Assembly (NCBI RefSeq): GCF_946481715.1
Contig: NZ_CAMLOV010000020.1
Span: 1-48,796, forward strand
Direction of reading: 5' to 3'
Length of the DNA: 48,796 bases
DNA from: an uncultured Mucilaginibacter sp.
GTDB taxonomy: Bacteria > Bacteroidota > Bacteroidia > Sphingobacteriales > Sphingobacteriaceae
Positions within the stretch are counted from its first letter, which is position 1; each line of letters opens with the position of its first letter. Both the position numbers and the translations under genes were made by a program. The notes below the pieces were generated by a model. The model saw only the letters and a program-made list of their open reading frames with translations. It was not told the DNA's origin and made no database searches. Positions 8,766-17,543 of the stretch are shown piece by piece.

Positions 8766-9350
8766 TTGTACACAGAGGAAGTTTTTAAAAGGCGTAACGA
8801 GATAGGCGGGAGCATAGAGGTGATCTGCGGATCGATGTTTTCAGGCAAAACCGAGGAGTTGATAAGGCGGGTAAACCGTGCCCGAATTGCAAAGGTGAAT
8901 GTAGAAATTTTTAGCCCTGTGGCCGATACCCGTTATGATAAAAGCGCGCTGGTATCGCATAACCTCAACTCCATTCCATCAAATGCGGTTGATAATGCCG
9001 CAGCTATTTTGCCGCTTGCCGGGCACATCCAGGTAGTGGGTATTGATGAGGCCCAGTTTTTTGATGATGAGCTGCCGCGCGTAGTAAGTACGCTGGCCAA
9101 CAGCGGCGTACGGGTAATTGTTGCCGGCTTGGATATGGATTTTAAAGGCCGCCCCTTTGGCACTATGCCCGAGCTGATGGCCATGGCCGAATCGGTAACC
9201 AAGTTGCATGCCGTGTGCGTAAAATGCGGTAGCCCCGCACTAAATTCTTACCGTTTGGTGCCCGATGAAAGCCAGATATTGCTTGGCGAAAAAGAAAGCT
9301 ACGAACCCCGGTGTCGTAATTGTTTTAACCTGGACGGGATGGCTAATTGA
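8766..9350 (+). CDS. tdk: Thymidine kinase (type II, zinc-ribbon)
   Basis: Phosphorylates thymidine to dTMP with ATP in the pyrimidine salvage pathway. 194 residues, normal length. Walker A is GSMFSGKT at 22-29. The Walker B-like segment VGIDEAQFFD at 91-100 holds the catalytic Glu95. Cys151, Cys154, Cys183 and Cys186 form the structural zinc site. The lasso region lies between the last two Cys pairs. The start must be a non-ATG codon: an in-frame TGA at 8760-8762 closes the frame and the next ATG is inside Walker A, so TTG at 8766 is the best start. It is divergent from the acidic protein gene. Confidence 0.95.
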   Translation: MYTEEVFKRRNEIGGSIEVICGSMFSGKTEELIRRVNRARIAKVNVEIFSPVADTRYDKSALVSHNLNSIPSNAVDNAAAILPLAGHIQVVGIDEAQFFDDELPRVVSTLANSGVRVIVAGLDMDFKGRPFGTMPELMAMAESVTKLHAVCVKCGSPALNSYRLVPDESQILLGEKESYEPRCRNCFNLDGMAN

Positions 9351-9501
9351 CATTTTTGGGCGGGCAGTCAAGAATTTTTTATTATACCTGCACATTTACT
9401 TTTTAATCTGCATATCTAAATCTCCTATCGCACATCTTTTTTATTTGTCGTAATAAACAAATTATCTGCCTTAGTGTTAATAAGCAATAATCCGTTACGC
9501 T

Positions 9502-9530
9502 TAATTTGAAAATACAACAACTTATAGGAG
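9502..9530 (+). promoter_or_regulatory. Promoter-like box and clear Shine-Dalgarno before the response regulator
   Basis: TAATTTG (9502-9508) resembles the -7 box. AGGAG (9526-9530) lies 6 bases before the ATG at 9537. A textbook Shine-Dalgarno sequence is uncommon in Bacteroidota, and I did not see a comparable one before the neighbouring genes. The gap 9351-9536 holds nothing else I can name. Confidence 0.5.
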
Positions 9531-9536
9531 CACATT

Positions 9537-9917
9537 ATGGCCGGGAAAGTTTTAGTTATTGAGGATGATAAAGATATAAGGGATGCCGTTACGCTTGCCC
9601 TGGAGGATGAAGGTTATGAAGTGGTATCATCTGATAATGCCAGGGTGCTTAAACAATTGGATGTAATTGCCCCGGATATTATATTGCTTGATAATTGGCT
9701 TACCGACTGGAGCAGCGATGCAAACGGGCAACAACTAAGCAAAGGCCTAAAAAGCAACCCGGAAACCAGCCACATCCCAGTGATAATAGTATCGGCTGTA
9801 AGCAATATTAAAGAAATTGCCGAAGCGGGCCTGGCTGACGGCTATTTGAAAAAGCCATTTGATTTAACCGAATTGGCTGATGTGGTGAAGAAGCATGTTA
9901 GCCGCCCGGCTCCCTAA
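9537..9917 (+). CDS. Stand-alone response regulator receiver protein
   Basis: 126 residues consisting only of a CheY-like receiver domain with no output domain. The acidic pocket is Glu9-Asp10-Asp11, the phospho-acceptor is Asp52 (IILLDNWL), the switch Ser is Ser86 (VIIVSAV), and the conserved Lys is Lys105 before Pro107. All catalytic positions are therefore intact. The segment after Asp52 (NWLTDWSSDANGQQLSKGLK) is slightly longer than in typical CheY proteins, a style common in Bacteroidota single-domain regulators. No histidine kinase is adjacent, so it is an orphan whose partner kinase cannot be named. It is followed by a strong bidirectional terminator. Confidence 0.93.
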   Translation: MAGKVLVIEDDKDIRDAVTLALEDEGYEVVSSDNARVLKQLDVIAPDIILLDNWLTDWSSDANGQQLSKGLKSNPETSHIPVIIVSAVSNIKEIAEAGLADGYLKKPFDLTELADVVKKHVSRPAP

Positions 9918-9964
9918 AAGGGAGTGGGGTTTGGAAACAAGAACGCAACCCATAAGATTCAAGA

Positions 9965-10003
9965 CAAAAAAGCCCGATTCGATATTATTGAATCGGGCTT
10001 TTA
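9965..10003. terminator. Bidirectional rho-independent terminator
   Basis: AGCCCGATTC (9971-9980) pairs perfectly with GAATCGGGCT (9990-9999) around a 9-base loop. The stem has A-residues before it and TTTT after it, so it can stop transcripts from both sides. It lies between the convergent response-regulator and TonB-receptor genes. Confidence 0.9.
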
Positions 10004-10041
10004 GCGTTTTAGAGGCTAAGTAGGCTGGGCTTGCCATTGTG

Positions 10042-12219
10042 TTAAATCTTCACCCCCAATCCAATATTAAACGACTTGCCGTCGCCGGGTAAGATGCCGG
10101 GGCCGGGGTACATGTTTATCCTGCGGGTAAAGTACTTCTCGTTTGTTAGGTTGTTAACGTGGAAGTTAACGTGGTAATTTTTCAGGAAATTGTAGTTAAA
10201 TGAAAGATCAACCAGTTTGTAGGCGGGCACAACACCGCTGGCGCCGGTTGGGTTAAAGGCGGTGTTATTGGCATCGCTAAAGTTTTTGCCTACATAGCTA
10301 AATAATATCGTGCTGGTTATAGCTCCGTTGATATAGGTGAGCCCGGTGCGGTTGGTCCAGGTCGGCGTGCCCTCTATCTGGTGGCCAACCAGGTTGTTGT
10401 TTACGCCGGATACATTTATGGACCCTGTTTTATACCGGGCATTGGTGTAAGCGAGAGTGTTAAAAACCTTCAGATCGCTTTTTGATTGCGGGTTGAATGA
10501 GCGCAATAGGGATAGCTCGGTATAAGCTTCTATTCCTTTCGATGCCGCGTTGCCAATATTGGTTAAGTACAGATGGCTTGCCCCCGCACCATCCTGCACC
10601 GTTAAAGTGCCTGCGCGGTTTTTATACTGCACGTAAAAGGCATTTACGTCAAAAGCAAATACCTTAGGAATGCGGCCGCGGTAACCCAGGTCGATATCGT
10701 AACCACGGCTGTCCTTAATGTTTTTATCAACGATGGTTAGCTGGTCTGCAGGTACAACTGCGGCATATAGGTAAGGGCGGTAAGCCTGCGATATATTGCC
10801 ATACAATTGGCTGTTGTGGCTCAACTGGTATTGTACGCCTACCCCAAATAGGGGAAAATTACGATTTTGGTGATAATCGATAGGCGTATTCCTGTTGTTT
10901 ACCACACCCGTTAAATTAGATTTTATTACCTCTATCCTTGCACCCGGCGTAAACGACAAGCGTTTGGTAATGAGGAAAAGGTTCTCAAAAAAAGCAGCAT
11001 AGTTATCCGTTTGCAAGTGGGTATCTATCCCGTAGTCTTTCACCAAACTCAAATCGAAATCGGTACCAATCGTTCCTACTCCCTTTTGCAGGCGTTTGGT
11101 GAGCGTGTTAGAATACCTTACACCGGCGCTTAAAGTACTGGTTAGCCCGCCTAAATTGTAGCTGTGGGCCAGGCGTGCTTCGGTGGTGAGGCTTTTGTAA
11201 TAATCACGGTCAACCTGGCGGGGGTTAAGGGTTTTTAGTGTAGTGTTCACGGTATCGCCTACGTTTGGCGTTGCAATAAACTGTACGCTATTACGCTGAC
11301 CCGATAGCATGTGGGCGGTAACCTCCAGTTTTGTATTTTTGCCGAAATTATAGTTGAACAACAAGGCAGGAATATTGATAACCGGGTTAAAGAAGTTACG
11401 GAAACGGTTACTCTGGCGGCTGGTAACCGCAAACTGCGCATCGGTTAAGCCACCAGCAATTTGCTGCACATAATCCGACCGGGAAAACTGGAACGCCAGG
11501 CTTCCCCTGCTGTTGAACTGGTATTTGATATTAGCATAGAACGCATGATAGTTGAATGCTGAATTTGGCCTCCATCCATTCCCGTTGCGGGCATCAAAGT
11601 ATGCGTAGTAGCTAATCTTACCAACCTTACCGCCAATTGCGTTATAGGTGTTGAAGAAACGGTTAGAGCCTACAGTTTGTTCGCTTTCCAGCCCGAAGGT
11701 TTTGGTGGTGTCCGGCTCTTTTATTTTGAAGTTTACCATACCGCCAAACTGGTCGCCAAACTGTAGTGCCGCTGCGCCGCGCAGGTATTGCACCTCGCCA
11801 ATGGCCTGAAAAGGCATATTATAATGGTTTTCGGGATAGCCAAACACATCCGAGTTGGTATTGTACCCGTTTTGGCGGATGTTGGTTTCTATAGAGCGGT
11901 GCATATCCGTACCCCGGGTGCCGATGTTTAGCTGTAGGCCAGCGCCGTCCATTTCCCAAACATTGATGCCGGGCACCTGCGAAAATAATGTACGCGGCAC
12001 ATTGCCGGATAAGTTTGCCTTACCGGGGTCGCCATAAATAATGTTGGTTTTTTTGCCGGAGAAAATGTATGTGCCGCTTACGTCGGGAAGGTATTTGCTG
12101 CGGTTTTCTTTTATAATAACGCTATCGAGTTTTACGGTGTCCTTTACCGTTTTTTGTTGTGCCTGTGCTGCACCGGCAATAAAAATAGCTGGCAGCAACA
12201 TTTTATATAAATGTTTCAT
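10042..12219 (-). CDS. TonB-dependent outer-membrane receptor, FecA/siderophore-like
   Basis: Gated beta-barrel for TonB-driven uptake of a ligand, probably a ferric chelate. 725 residues. A signal peptide (about 1-20, cleaving near AAQAQQ) is followed directly by a TonB-box-like stretch (KLDSVIIKE) and the plug domain (about 70-170; NIGTRGTDMHRS, EVQYLRGAAALQFGDQFGG). The 22-strand barrel follows, ending in an aromatic/Gly-rich C-terminus (NIGLGVKI). It lacks the carboxypeptidase-regulatory-like domain and STN domain found in SusC-type receptors, so a polysaccharide role is unlikely. The plug features and length resemble Fe(III)-dicitrate receptors. A small membrane protein gene lies 88 bases upstream on the same strand. 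The substrate is inferred, not shown. Confidence 0.88.
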   Translation of the reverse strand: MKHLYKMLLPAIFIAGAAQAQQKTVKDTVKLDSVIIKENRSKYLPDVSGTYIFSGKKTNIIYGDPGKANLSGNVPRTLFSQVPGINVWEMDGAGLQLNIGTRGTDMHRSIETNIRQNGYNTNSDVFGYPENHYNMPFQAIGEVQYLRGAAALQFGDQFGGMVNFKIKEPDTTKTFGLESEQTVGSNRFFNTYNAIGGKVGKISYYAYFDARNGNGWRPNSAFNYHAFYANIKYQFNSRGSLAFQFSRSDYVQQIAGGLTDAQFAVTSRQSNRFRNFFNPVINIPALLFNYNFGKNTKLEVTAHMLSGQRNSVQFIATPNVGDTVNTTLKTLNPRQVDRDYYKSLTTEARLAHSYNLGGLTSTLSAGVRYSNTLTKRLQKGVGTIGTDFDLSLVKDYGIDTHLQTDNYAAFFENLFLITKRLSFTPGARIEVIKSNLTGVVNNRNTPIDYHQNRNFPLFGVGVQYQLSHNSQLYGNISQAYRPYLYAAVVPADQLTIVDKNIKDSRGYDIDLGYRGRIPKVFAFDVNAFYVQYKNRAGTLTVQDGAGASHLYLTNIGNAASKGIEAYTELSLLRSFNPQSKSDLKVFNTLAYTNARYKTGSINVSGVNNNLVGHQIEGTPTWTNRTGLTYINGAITSTILFSYVGKNFSDANNTAFNPTGASGVVPAYKLVDLSFNYNFLKNYHVNFHVNNLTNEKYFTRRINMYPGPGILPGDGKSFNIGLGVKI

Positions 12220-12307
12220 GTGTGTCGAGTCTTAAAAGTTAAAAAATAGCGGCCACCTTCCGCATCCGTGTGCGCAGGGCTTAAAACTATAGCTGCTTTG
12301 TTTTGGG

Positions 12308-12862
12308 TTAACCTAAAAACTCGGGTGGCTGCCCGTTGATGGTAGTAAAAGGGTTTGATAAACCTTTTTGTATAGGTTTAACCGTTAAAGGGGCAATTTC
12401 TTCAAATGCTATAAATTGATATTGCAGTACAGGCGCATTGTATTTGATATCGCTGCCGGCTTTTTTTAGCGAAGCATCATGGTCCTTATCGCCCTGCGGT
12501 ATATCGTTTATTTGTTTGGCGTAAATGATGTTCTTTTTTAACAGCCTTGTTTTCTCATAGTTTTGTATCACCATGAGGTAGAGGGTATCGCGGGTTACTT
12601 TAAGCTTTACATAGTTATAACAAGCATTTTTTAATTGGACCTGCCCATCAATATTTTTATAATCGCCCCAAGTTTCGGTTATGCCGGGGAGGTGCTGGGC
12701 AATCTTAACTTCTACAAGCGCGTTTGGGTTGTACAGATTCTGGCTTATCAGTTCGTTCATCTGCCTGTCGGTACGGTATTCCTGGTAATGTTGCAACAGC
12801 ATGTACCCGCCGGCATTAAACAGGTGGATACTCAGCATCACAATCGCAAAAATCCGTTTCAA
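12308..12862 (-). CDS. Small membrane-anchored/secreted protein paired with the TonB receptor
   Basis: 184 residues with one hydrophobic N-terminal segment (about 4-24, IFAIVMLSIHLFNAGGYMLL) and no other helix; the rest is likely periplasmic. The start codon appears to be TTG at 12862, because MKRIF... fits the common N-terminus of this family; an ATG eight codons later would remove half the signal. The pattern (MKR-hydrophobic-HLFNxGGY, then a basic/polar stretch, then a lone domain with LPGI and GDYKNIDGQVQLKN) recurs in Bacteroidota beside FecA-like receptors, but the function is unknown. It is upstream of the receptor and on the same strand, so co-expression is likely. The C-terminus (NGQPPEFLG) is short and polar. 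Confidence 0.75.
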   Translation of the reverse strand: MKRIFAIVMLSIHLFNAGGYMLLQHYQEYRTDRQMNELISQNLYNPNALVEVKIAQHLPGITETWGDYKNIDGQVQLKNACYNYVKLKVTRDTLYLMVIQNYEKTRLLKKNIIYAKQINDIPQGDKDHDASLKKAGSDIKYNAPVLQYQFIAFEEIAPLTVKPIQKGLSNPFTTINGQPPEFLG

Positions 12863-12971
12863 TTAATAATGGTTCTAAACAATCGCAATTTTAACTAAAA
12901 TTTAACAAATAGCATTGGCCATTTATTGGTTACCTTGTTAAACAGGTGTTTCACTCTAAGCAAATTAAATT

Positions 12972-12979
12972 AACTTTGC
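12972..12979 (+). promoter_or_regulatory. Candidate -7 box (TAACTTTG) for the phosphodiesterase gene
   Basis: TAACTTTG matches the Bacteroidota -7 consensus and lies 58 bases before the ATG at 13038. A TTTC at about 12950 is a possible degenerate -33 element. Confidence 0.45.
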
Positions 12980-13037
12980 ACAATTGACTGAAAGCGACAT
13001 TTGGTCAAATAAAATGTTGCTAACATAATTGATTTAA

Positions 13038-14456
13038 ATGCAAAGCAAAAAGCGCGTGCTGTTTTATTTAGTAGATGGCGCCCATAGCGAAGTACTGCCC
13101 GAACTGATAGAACAAGGGCTACTCCCCAATATAAAACGTATTATAGACGAAGGTACTTACCGTAAGGCCACTACCTGTTTCCCATCTACCACCGGCCCGG
13201 CATACCTGCCGTTTTTAACCGGGCATTTCCCCGGCACGCAGGATATCACCGGCATACGCTGGTTTGATAAGAAGGAATTTAAGCGTACCCGCTGGAACAA
13301 GAATGCCATGCGCAGCTACTGCGGCCCCGAAGCAGCCTGGTTTAATACCGATATGCACCCGGATAAGCCAACGCTTTTTGAGCTGATGGGAGAATCGTAC
13401 AATATGTACAACATGATAACCCGCAACGTGCCCGATGAATACGATTTGGGCAAGAAAGGCAAGGGCTGGCTGTATACCAAAGCGCATTTTAAACAAATAC
13501 ACCACCCGGTAGACTTACAGGGGCACGACCGTATTATGGATATGCTGAACGCAGGTAAAGATTTCGACTTCCTGTTTGCTGTGTTTCCGAGCGTGGATTG
13601 GGACTCGCATTACCACCATATCCGCGATGAGCGCACCATAGAGGCCTATAAAATTGTGGACAGGAGCCTGGGAACCGTACGTGCCAAACTGGAGCAAAAA
13701 GGCTGGTGGGACGATACGCTGTTTGTAATGACATCCGACCATGGGCTTACACCAACTACCAAGCACCTGGACCTGGGCGACTGGATGACCAACAATGGCT
13801 TAAAATCTGTTTACTACCCGGTGATATGGAAGCAAAACCCCAAATCGGCGGTGATGATCTCCGGTAATTCATTTGGTAGCATACACTTGCTGGATCATGC
13901 GGGCGACCACGTGCTTCGCGAAGCAGAAATTGTTAGCATTATGGGCAGCGAACGCCTGGAGAAGTTGATAAAAGAAGACGCCGTTGATTTTGCCATTTAC
14001 CGTGGCGACGATGAGCAAACTTTTATGCTGCACAACCGCAAAGGCAAAGCCAAAATAGCAGTAAAGGGCAATGTATTTACCTATGAGCCAATAACCGCCG
14101 ACGTGCTCAAATACGGCGGTAAGATAGAAGCAACCGGCCACCGCGCTATATTGGAAGCTACCTTCGAGACGGAATACCCTGATGCTATCTTCCAGATATA
14201 CCAATTGTTCCGAAGCCGCAGGGCAGGGGATATTGTGGTGAGCGCCGCCGTGGGTTATGATTTGCGCGATTTTTGGGAATATCCGGAGCATCTTGGTTCG
14301 CACGGTTCATTACACAGCCAGCACATCCATGTGCCTTTAATATACAACCAAAAAGGCTGGAATACCCGCCCGGCACGTACCGCCGATCTGTTTGATACCA
14401 TCCTGAAATGGAAGGGCATCACCCCCGAAAAATCAGAAGGCGAGCCATTATTTTAA
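13038..14456 (+). CDS. Alkaline-phosphatase-superfamily phosphodiesterase (NPP-like)
   Basis: 472 residues. The alkaline phosphatase/nucleotide pyrophosphatase fold is recognisable from its metal ligands: Asp13 in LVDGAHS, the nucleophile region CFPSTTGPAYLPFLTG (about 47-62, Thr52 the likely nucleophile), the Asp/His motif VDWDSHYHH, SDHGL, and a late GSHGSLH histidine. This two-metal set hydrolyses phosphomono- or diesters; the natural substrate cannot be told. There is no signal peptide, so it is probably cytoplasmic or peripheral, which is unusual for NPPs, most of which are exported. It is followed after 31 bases by a flippase-like membrane protein on the same strand, so a shared role in phospholipid or polyprenyl-phosphate metabolism is plausible but inferred. 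Confidence 0.85.
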   Translation: MQSKKRVLFYLVDGAHSEVLPELIEQGLLPNIKRIIDEGTYRKATTCFPSTTGPAYLPFLTGHFPGTQDITGIRWFDKKEFKRTRWNKNAMRSYCGPEAAWFNTDMHPDKPTLFELMGESYNMYNMITRNVPDEYDLGKKGKGWLYTKAHFKQIHHPVDLQGHDRIMDMLNAGKDFDFLFAVFPSVDWDSHYHHIRDERTIEAYKIVDRSLGTVRAKLEQKGWWDDTLFVMTSDHGLTPTTKHLDLGDWMTNNGLKSVYYPVIWKQNPKSAVMISGNSFGSIHLLDHAGDHVLREAEIVSIMGSERLEKLIKEDAVDFAIYRGDDEQTFMLHNRKGKAKIAVKGNVFTYEPITADVLKYGGKIEATGHRAILEATFETEYPDAIFQIYQLFRSRRAGDIVVSAAVGYDLRDFWEYPEHLGSHGSLHSQHIHVPLIYNQKGWNTRPARTADLFDTILKWKGITPEKSEGEPLF

Positions 14457-14487
14457 TATATTAGTAAAGAAAATTTAGCATCTATAA

Positions 14488-15561
14488 ATGACTGAACAGG
14501 AAGCCATTACAGAAGATAAGCAGGAAGTAAATAAAGTATTTAATAAAAACGTAATCATTAAAGGCGCCCTTTGGTTTGCGCTGATAACGGTTATCACTAT
14601 TGCCGGGATATTTTTTTACAACAATACAGGTAATACCGTAAAGGCACTTCAGCACATCTCGTACAAGTTTATAGCTATTTGCTTTGTAATGCTTTTTGTA
14701 GACCTGCAGCTGGGCAGCTGGCGCAACCATATTTACATCCGCAAGCTGGCACCTGCTGTATCGCATTGGGTTAGCTTTAGGGCAAACGTGGCCAATATGT
14801 TTATGGGGGCAGTTACCCCGGCGCATGGTGGCGCAGGCCCGGCACAGATATTTGTGTATACCAGCAATGGCGTAACCTTCATCGATGCGTTTGCTGTAAG
14901 CCTTATTAACATGGGTGCTACACTGATATTTATGCCACTGGCTGGCTTTGTGGCCATTATGCTAATGGATACCAGCTCCGTAAGCAGCTTTGTGCCGCAG
15001 ATGTTGAAGTTTGGCTTTACCTTTTTCCTGCTGTTTTTGGTGGCGTTTATCCTGGCGTTTTGGAAACCGCTTTGGGTAGGGGCTATAATTAAACAAATAG
15101 CAAAGGGCTTATCCGCCGTTTTCCCCAAGCGGAAGGAGAAACTAAGCAAATGGGCCGATAGCTCGTTTATCAACATCAGCAAGTACCAGCAAACTTGTAG
15201 CGTTATTATCCGGCAGCACCCCTTTTTGTTTCCCCTTAGTTTGTTGATAACCACGCTGTTGTACCTAAATAAATACTGCCTGCAATGGGTTATATTGATG
15301 GGGCTTGGGGTAAATGCCAACCTTACACAGGTTATTGCTTTCCAGGTAATTATTCAGTTTGGGATATACTTTGCACCCAGCCCGGGCGGCAGCGGCTTTG
15401 CCGAAGTGCTGATATCCAAGCTGTTCGGGACTATAATACCGGCTACATTGCTGCCCATATTTACCCTGCTGCAACGCTCGTTCCTGCTGTTTTTTCCGGC
15501 AATGGTGGGGGCGTATGTAGTGATTAGTTTACTGCGGAAACAGACTTTAAAGAAGGGCTAA
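14488..15561 (+). CDS. Flippase-like integral membrane protein (LPG_synthase_TM / UPF0104 family)
   Basis: 357 residues with about eight to nine hydrophobic segments after a 28-residue polar N-terminus. The family resembles the membrane domain of lysylphosphatidylglycerol synthase MprF without its soluble transferase. Motifs seen are an early GSWRNHIYIRKLAP, then NMFMGAVTPAHGGAGPAQI, and the late SPGGSGFAE; Gly-rich TP.GG.G and PGG.G motifs of this kind are characteristic of the fold. Such proteins are thought to move lipids across the membrane, but this one has no known substrate. It probably shares a transcript with the phosphodiesterase 31 bases upstream. Confidence 0.85.
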   Translation: MTEQEAITEDKQEVNKVFNKNVIIKGALWFALITVITIAGIFFYNNTGNTVKALQHISYKFIAICFVMLFVDLQLGSWRNHIYIRKLAPAVSHWVSFRANVANMFMGAVTPAHGGAGPAQIFVYTSNGVTFIDAFAVSLINMGATLIFMPLAGFVAIMLMDTSSVSSFVPQMLKFGFTFFLLFLVAFILAFWKPLWVGAIIKQIAKGLSAVFPKRKEKLSKWADSSFINISKYQQTCSVIIRQHPFLFPLSLLITTLLYLNKYCLQWVILMGLGVNANLTQVIAFQVIIQFGIYFAPSPGGSGFAEVLISKLFGTIIPATLLPIFTLLQRSFLLFFPAMVGAYVVISLLRKQTLKKG

Positions 15562-15583
15562 CCGAGCTACACTAATTTATTTT

Positions 15584-15707
15584 TGTACGGATCGTACAGT
15601 TCGTACAACTTCGTACAGCTCGTACAATTTTTGGGGCTTTTCGTACAGTTTCGTACAATCTCGTACAGTTTCGTACAACTTCGTACAGTTTCGCACAGTT
15701 TCGTACA
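15584..15707. repeat. Array of TCGTACA units with a 10-base period
   Basis: TCGTACA begins at 15592, 15601, 15611, 15620, 15641, 15651, 15661, 15671, 15681 and 15701, with a one-base variant (TCGCACA) at 15691 and one decayed slot near 15630. Spacing is 9-10 bases, close to one helical turn. The intervening triplets are GTT, ACT, GCT or ATC. The left end is a palindrome, TGTACG-GAT-CGTACA (15584-15598). The array lies in the 329-base gap between two convergent genes; from 15708 to 15890 I see nothing recognisable. The unit is too short, and spacers are lacking, for a CRISPR. Confidence 0.9.
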
Positions 15708-15890
15708 CCTGTTTTGCTATTTGCGAAAACCTTCAAAAATCTTCAAAAATCTGTGCTTTTTCGGTAAAATATCCTCAAGAAAAGGCGGATATCAGTTTCT
15801 TAAATTTAAAGGATCTATTGGTGCGGATGTCGGCGGTAAAAAAACAAATCACGGGCAACTCAATTGCATTGAAGGAGGCGGAAGAGGGCG

Positions 15891-16862
15891 CTATTCCGTA
15901 ACCACCACAATCTTTCCGCTGGCTGTATTACTATCCATCAGCCGGTGTGCGTCGCTGAGTTCTTTCAATTTAAAAACGCCGCCAATTTTTAATTTCACCT
16001 GCCCGGTTTCGATGTCGTTTATAAATTTTTGAAAATGCTCTTTTTCTACCCTTACCTGTCCGCTATCGTAAACGGTTAGGTTTACCGCCGCCGGTATATA
16101 TTCCATTGGGGCAAAATCGGCAATGGCCCATTGTTCGGAAAGCATACCCGTCATACATACCGAACCTCCAATGGCAACACAATGCAACGAATCCTTCAAG
16201 GTGGATGCCCCCACCAGTTCGAGTACATGGTTCACACCGCCCGGATACGGTCCCCTCAAGCTGGCAGCCAGGTTTCCGTCGTCTATCAAAACGGTATCGG
16301 CGCCGTTTTGCAACAACAGGCCTTTGCTTTCCGGCTTCCGTGTGGTTGATATGATGGTTAAACCGGCATTCCTGGCCAGTTGGGCCGCCAGCAAACCGAT
16401 AGAGGATGTGCCCCCTCTGATAAGCAAGCTTTCGCCCGCTTTTATCTTCAGCGCAATATGCAGCGAACCGTATACCGTTTGGAACATTTCGGGAGTGGCG
16501 CCGAGTACGTCCCAGGGCAGGCTGCTTTCAAAAGGCATCAGGATACTTTTGGGTAATACGGTAAACTCGGCGTAACTGCCGTCGTAATCCCTGCCCATAC
16601 CACCCATAAAGGCGGCAAGCTTTTGCCCGGGCTGGTACTCGCCCGAAGTATCGAGCACAACTTCTCCTACGCACTCGATACCCAGCACGCGTGGAAAATG
16701 AACACCGGGCGACAAACCCTTCCTGGTCATCAGTTCCGACCGGTTAAGCCCGAAGGCCTTTACTTTTATTAATACTTGCCCATCGCCCGGATCGGGTATC
16801 GGCCGCTCCTCTAAAACAAAATTTTCGGGGCCGCCGGGTTGGTTTATAATAATTGCTTTCAT
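15891..16862 (-). CDS. MDR-family NADPH:quinone reductase-like oxidoreductase
   Basis: 323 residues from the ATG at 16862 (MKAIIINQPGGPENF). Upstream in-frame starts would add a non-conserved extension. The GroES-like N-terminal domain contains KAFGLNRSELMTRKG and the family signature VLGIECVGEV. The Rossmann nucleotide-binding motif is RGGTSSIGLLAAQLA at about 145-159, where the serine pair suits NADPH binding. Structural and catalytic zinc cysteines of alcohol dehydrogenases are absent, which points to the quinone-oxidoreductase (QOR) branch. The enzyme probably reduces quinones or reactive carbonyls using NADPH; its substrate is not predictable. A Crp/Fnr regulator gene lies 96 bases upstream on the same strand and might control it. 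Confidence 0.9.
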   Translation of the reverse strand: MKAIIINQPGGPENFVLEERPIPDPGDGQVLIKVKAFGLNRSELMTRKGLSPGVHFPRVLGIECVGEVVLDTSGEYQPGQKLAAFMGGMGRDYDGSYAEFTVLPKSILMPFESSLPWDVLGATPEMFQTVYGSLHIALKIKAGESLLIRGGTSSIGLLAAQLARNAGLTIISTTRKPESKGLLLQNGADTVLIDDGNLAASLRGPYPGGVNHVLELVGASTLKDSLHCVAIGGSVCMTGMLSEQWAIADFAPMEYIPAAVNLTVYDSGQVRVEKEHFQKFINDIETGQVKLKIGGVFKLKELSDAHRLMDSNTASGKIVVVTE

Positions 16863-16958
16863 TTTTATAATGGATGAATTACAAAAGCAAAATTCGGGCA
16901 TTTAGGCTAAAGCAACCCATAAGATATCTTAAGAAATTCCTTTAACATGCTTTAAGGA

Positions 16959-17543
16959 TCAACCTTTGGATATACGCTTTTTGCGCACGGTGCTCAGGAA
17001 TTCGGGCGTAAGGCCCAGGAAGGATGCTATCTGCGTATTGGGTAGCCGGTTGGCGAGGTTTGGGTATTGCTGTAAAAAATACTCATACCGCTCTTCGGCA
17101 GACGAACTGATGGTTTGAAGTACCCGGTTTTGCAGGCCGATGTATTTTTGTTCGATAATGACCCGGAAATTATGGTCGATCTTGTGATAGTTGACATATA
17201 AATATAAAAGATCGCCGTGTTTTATTTGCAAAACCGTTGTTGCCTCCACGGCTTCGATGTATAGCTGGCTTGGCTTTTCGGAATAAAAACTGCTGAGGTC
17301 GGTTATCCAATCGTTCTCTGCCGCAAACTGGATGTTATGCTCTTTGCCGTTTTTATCCACCGCGTACATTTTCAGGCAACCCGAAACTACAAAAGTAAAA
17401 TGCCGGCAAACCTCGCCTTGTTGTAAAATAAACTGGCGGCGCTTTATGCTGCGTTCGGTAAAATGCGCAGCCAGTTCGTTCTCTTCGCCCGCATCCAGCG
17501 GAAAGTAATCCTTAAAATACGCTATCAGCGTTTGTATGGTCAA
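16959..17543 (-). CDS. Crp/Fnr-family transcriptional regulator
   Basis: A cyclic-nucleotide-binding-like beta-roll (about residues 20-115; GEVCRHFTFVVSGCLKMYAV, EPxxEND) is followed by a dimer helix and a C-terminal winged helix (LPNTQIASFLGLTPEFLSTVRKKR). No ATG is in frame. I choose TTG at 17543 (MTIQTLIAYFKDYFPL, 194 residues) because it gives the usual family length; TTGs at 17558 and 17597 would add 5 or 18 residues. The cNMP pocket lacks the arginine-serine motif of true Crp, as in most Bacteroidota members, so the effector is unknown. It lies on the same strand just before the quinone reductase, hinting that it senses redox or electrophile stress; that is inference. Confidence 0.85.
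   Translation of the reverse strand: MTIQTLIAYFKDYFPLDAGEENELAAHFTERSIKRRQFILQQGEVCRHFTFVVSGCLKMYAVDKNGKEHNIQFAAENDWITDLSSFYSEKPSQLYIEAVEATTVLQIKHGDLLYLYVNYHKIDHNFRVIIEQKYIGLQNRVLQTISSSAEERYEYFLQQYPNLANRLPNTQIASFLGLTPEFLSTVRKKRISKG

Noticed and set aside
14733..15320. 195-codon frame antisense to the flippase-like gene
   Set aside because: Shadow of a well-supported membrane protein gene; no domain and no start context.
15584..15707. Possible CRISPR array
   Set aside because: Units are 7 bases with 2-3 base gaps; no 25-40 base spacers and no cas genes.
15583..16032. Plus-strand open frame of 149 codons over the TCGTACA array
   Set aside because: It starts inside the repeat, its first part is an artefact of the repeated heptamer (FVQLRT-like runs), and its second half overlaps the reductase gene antisense.
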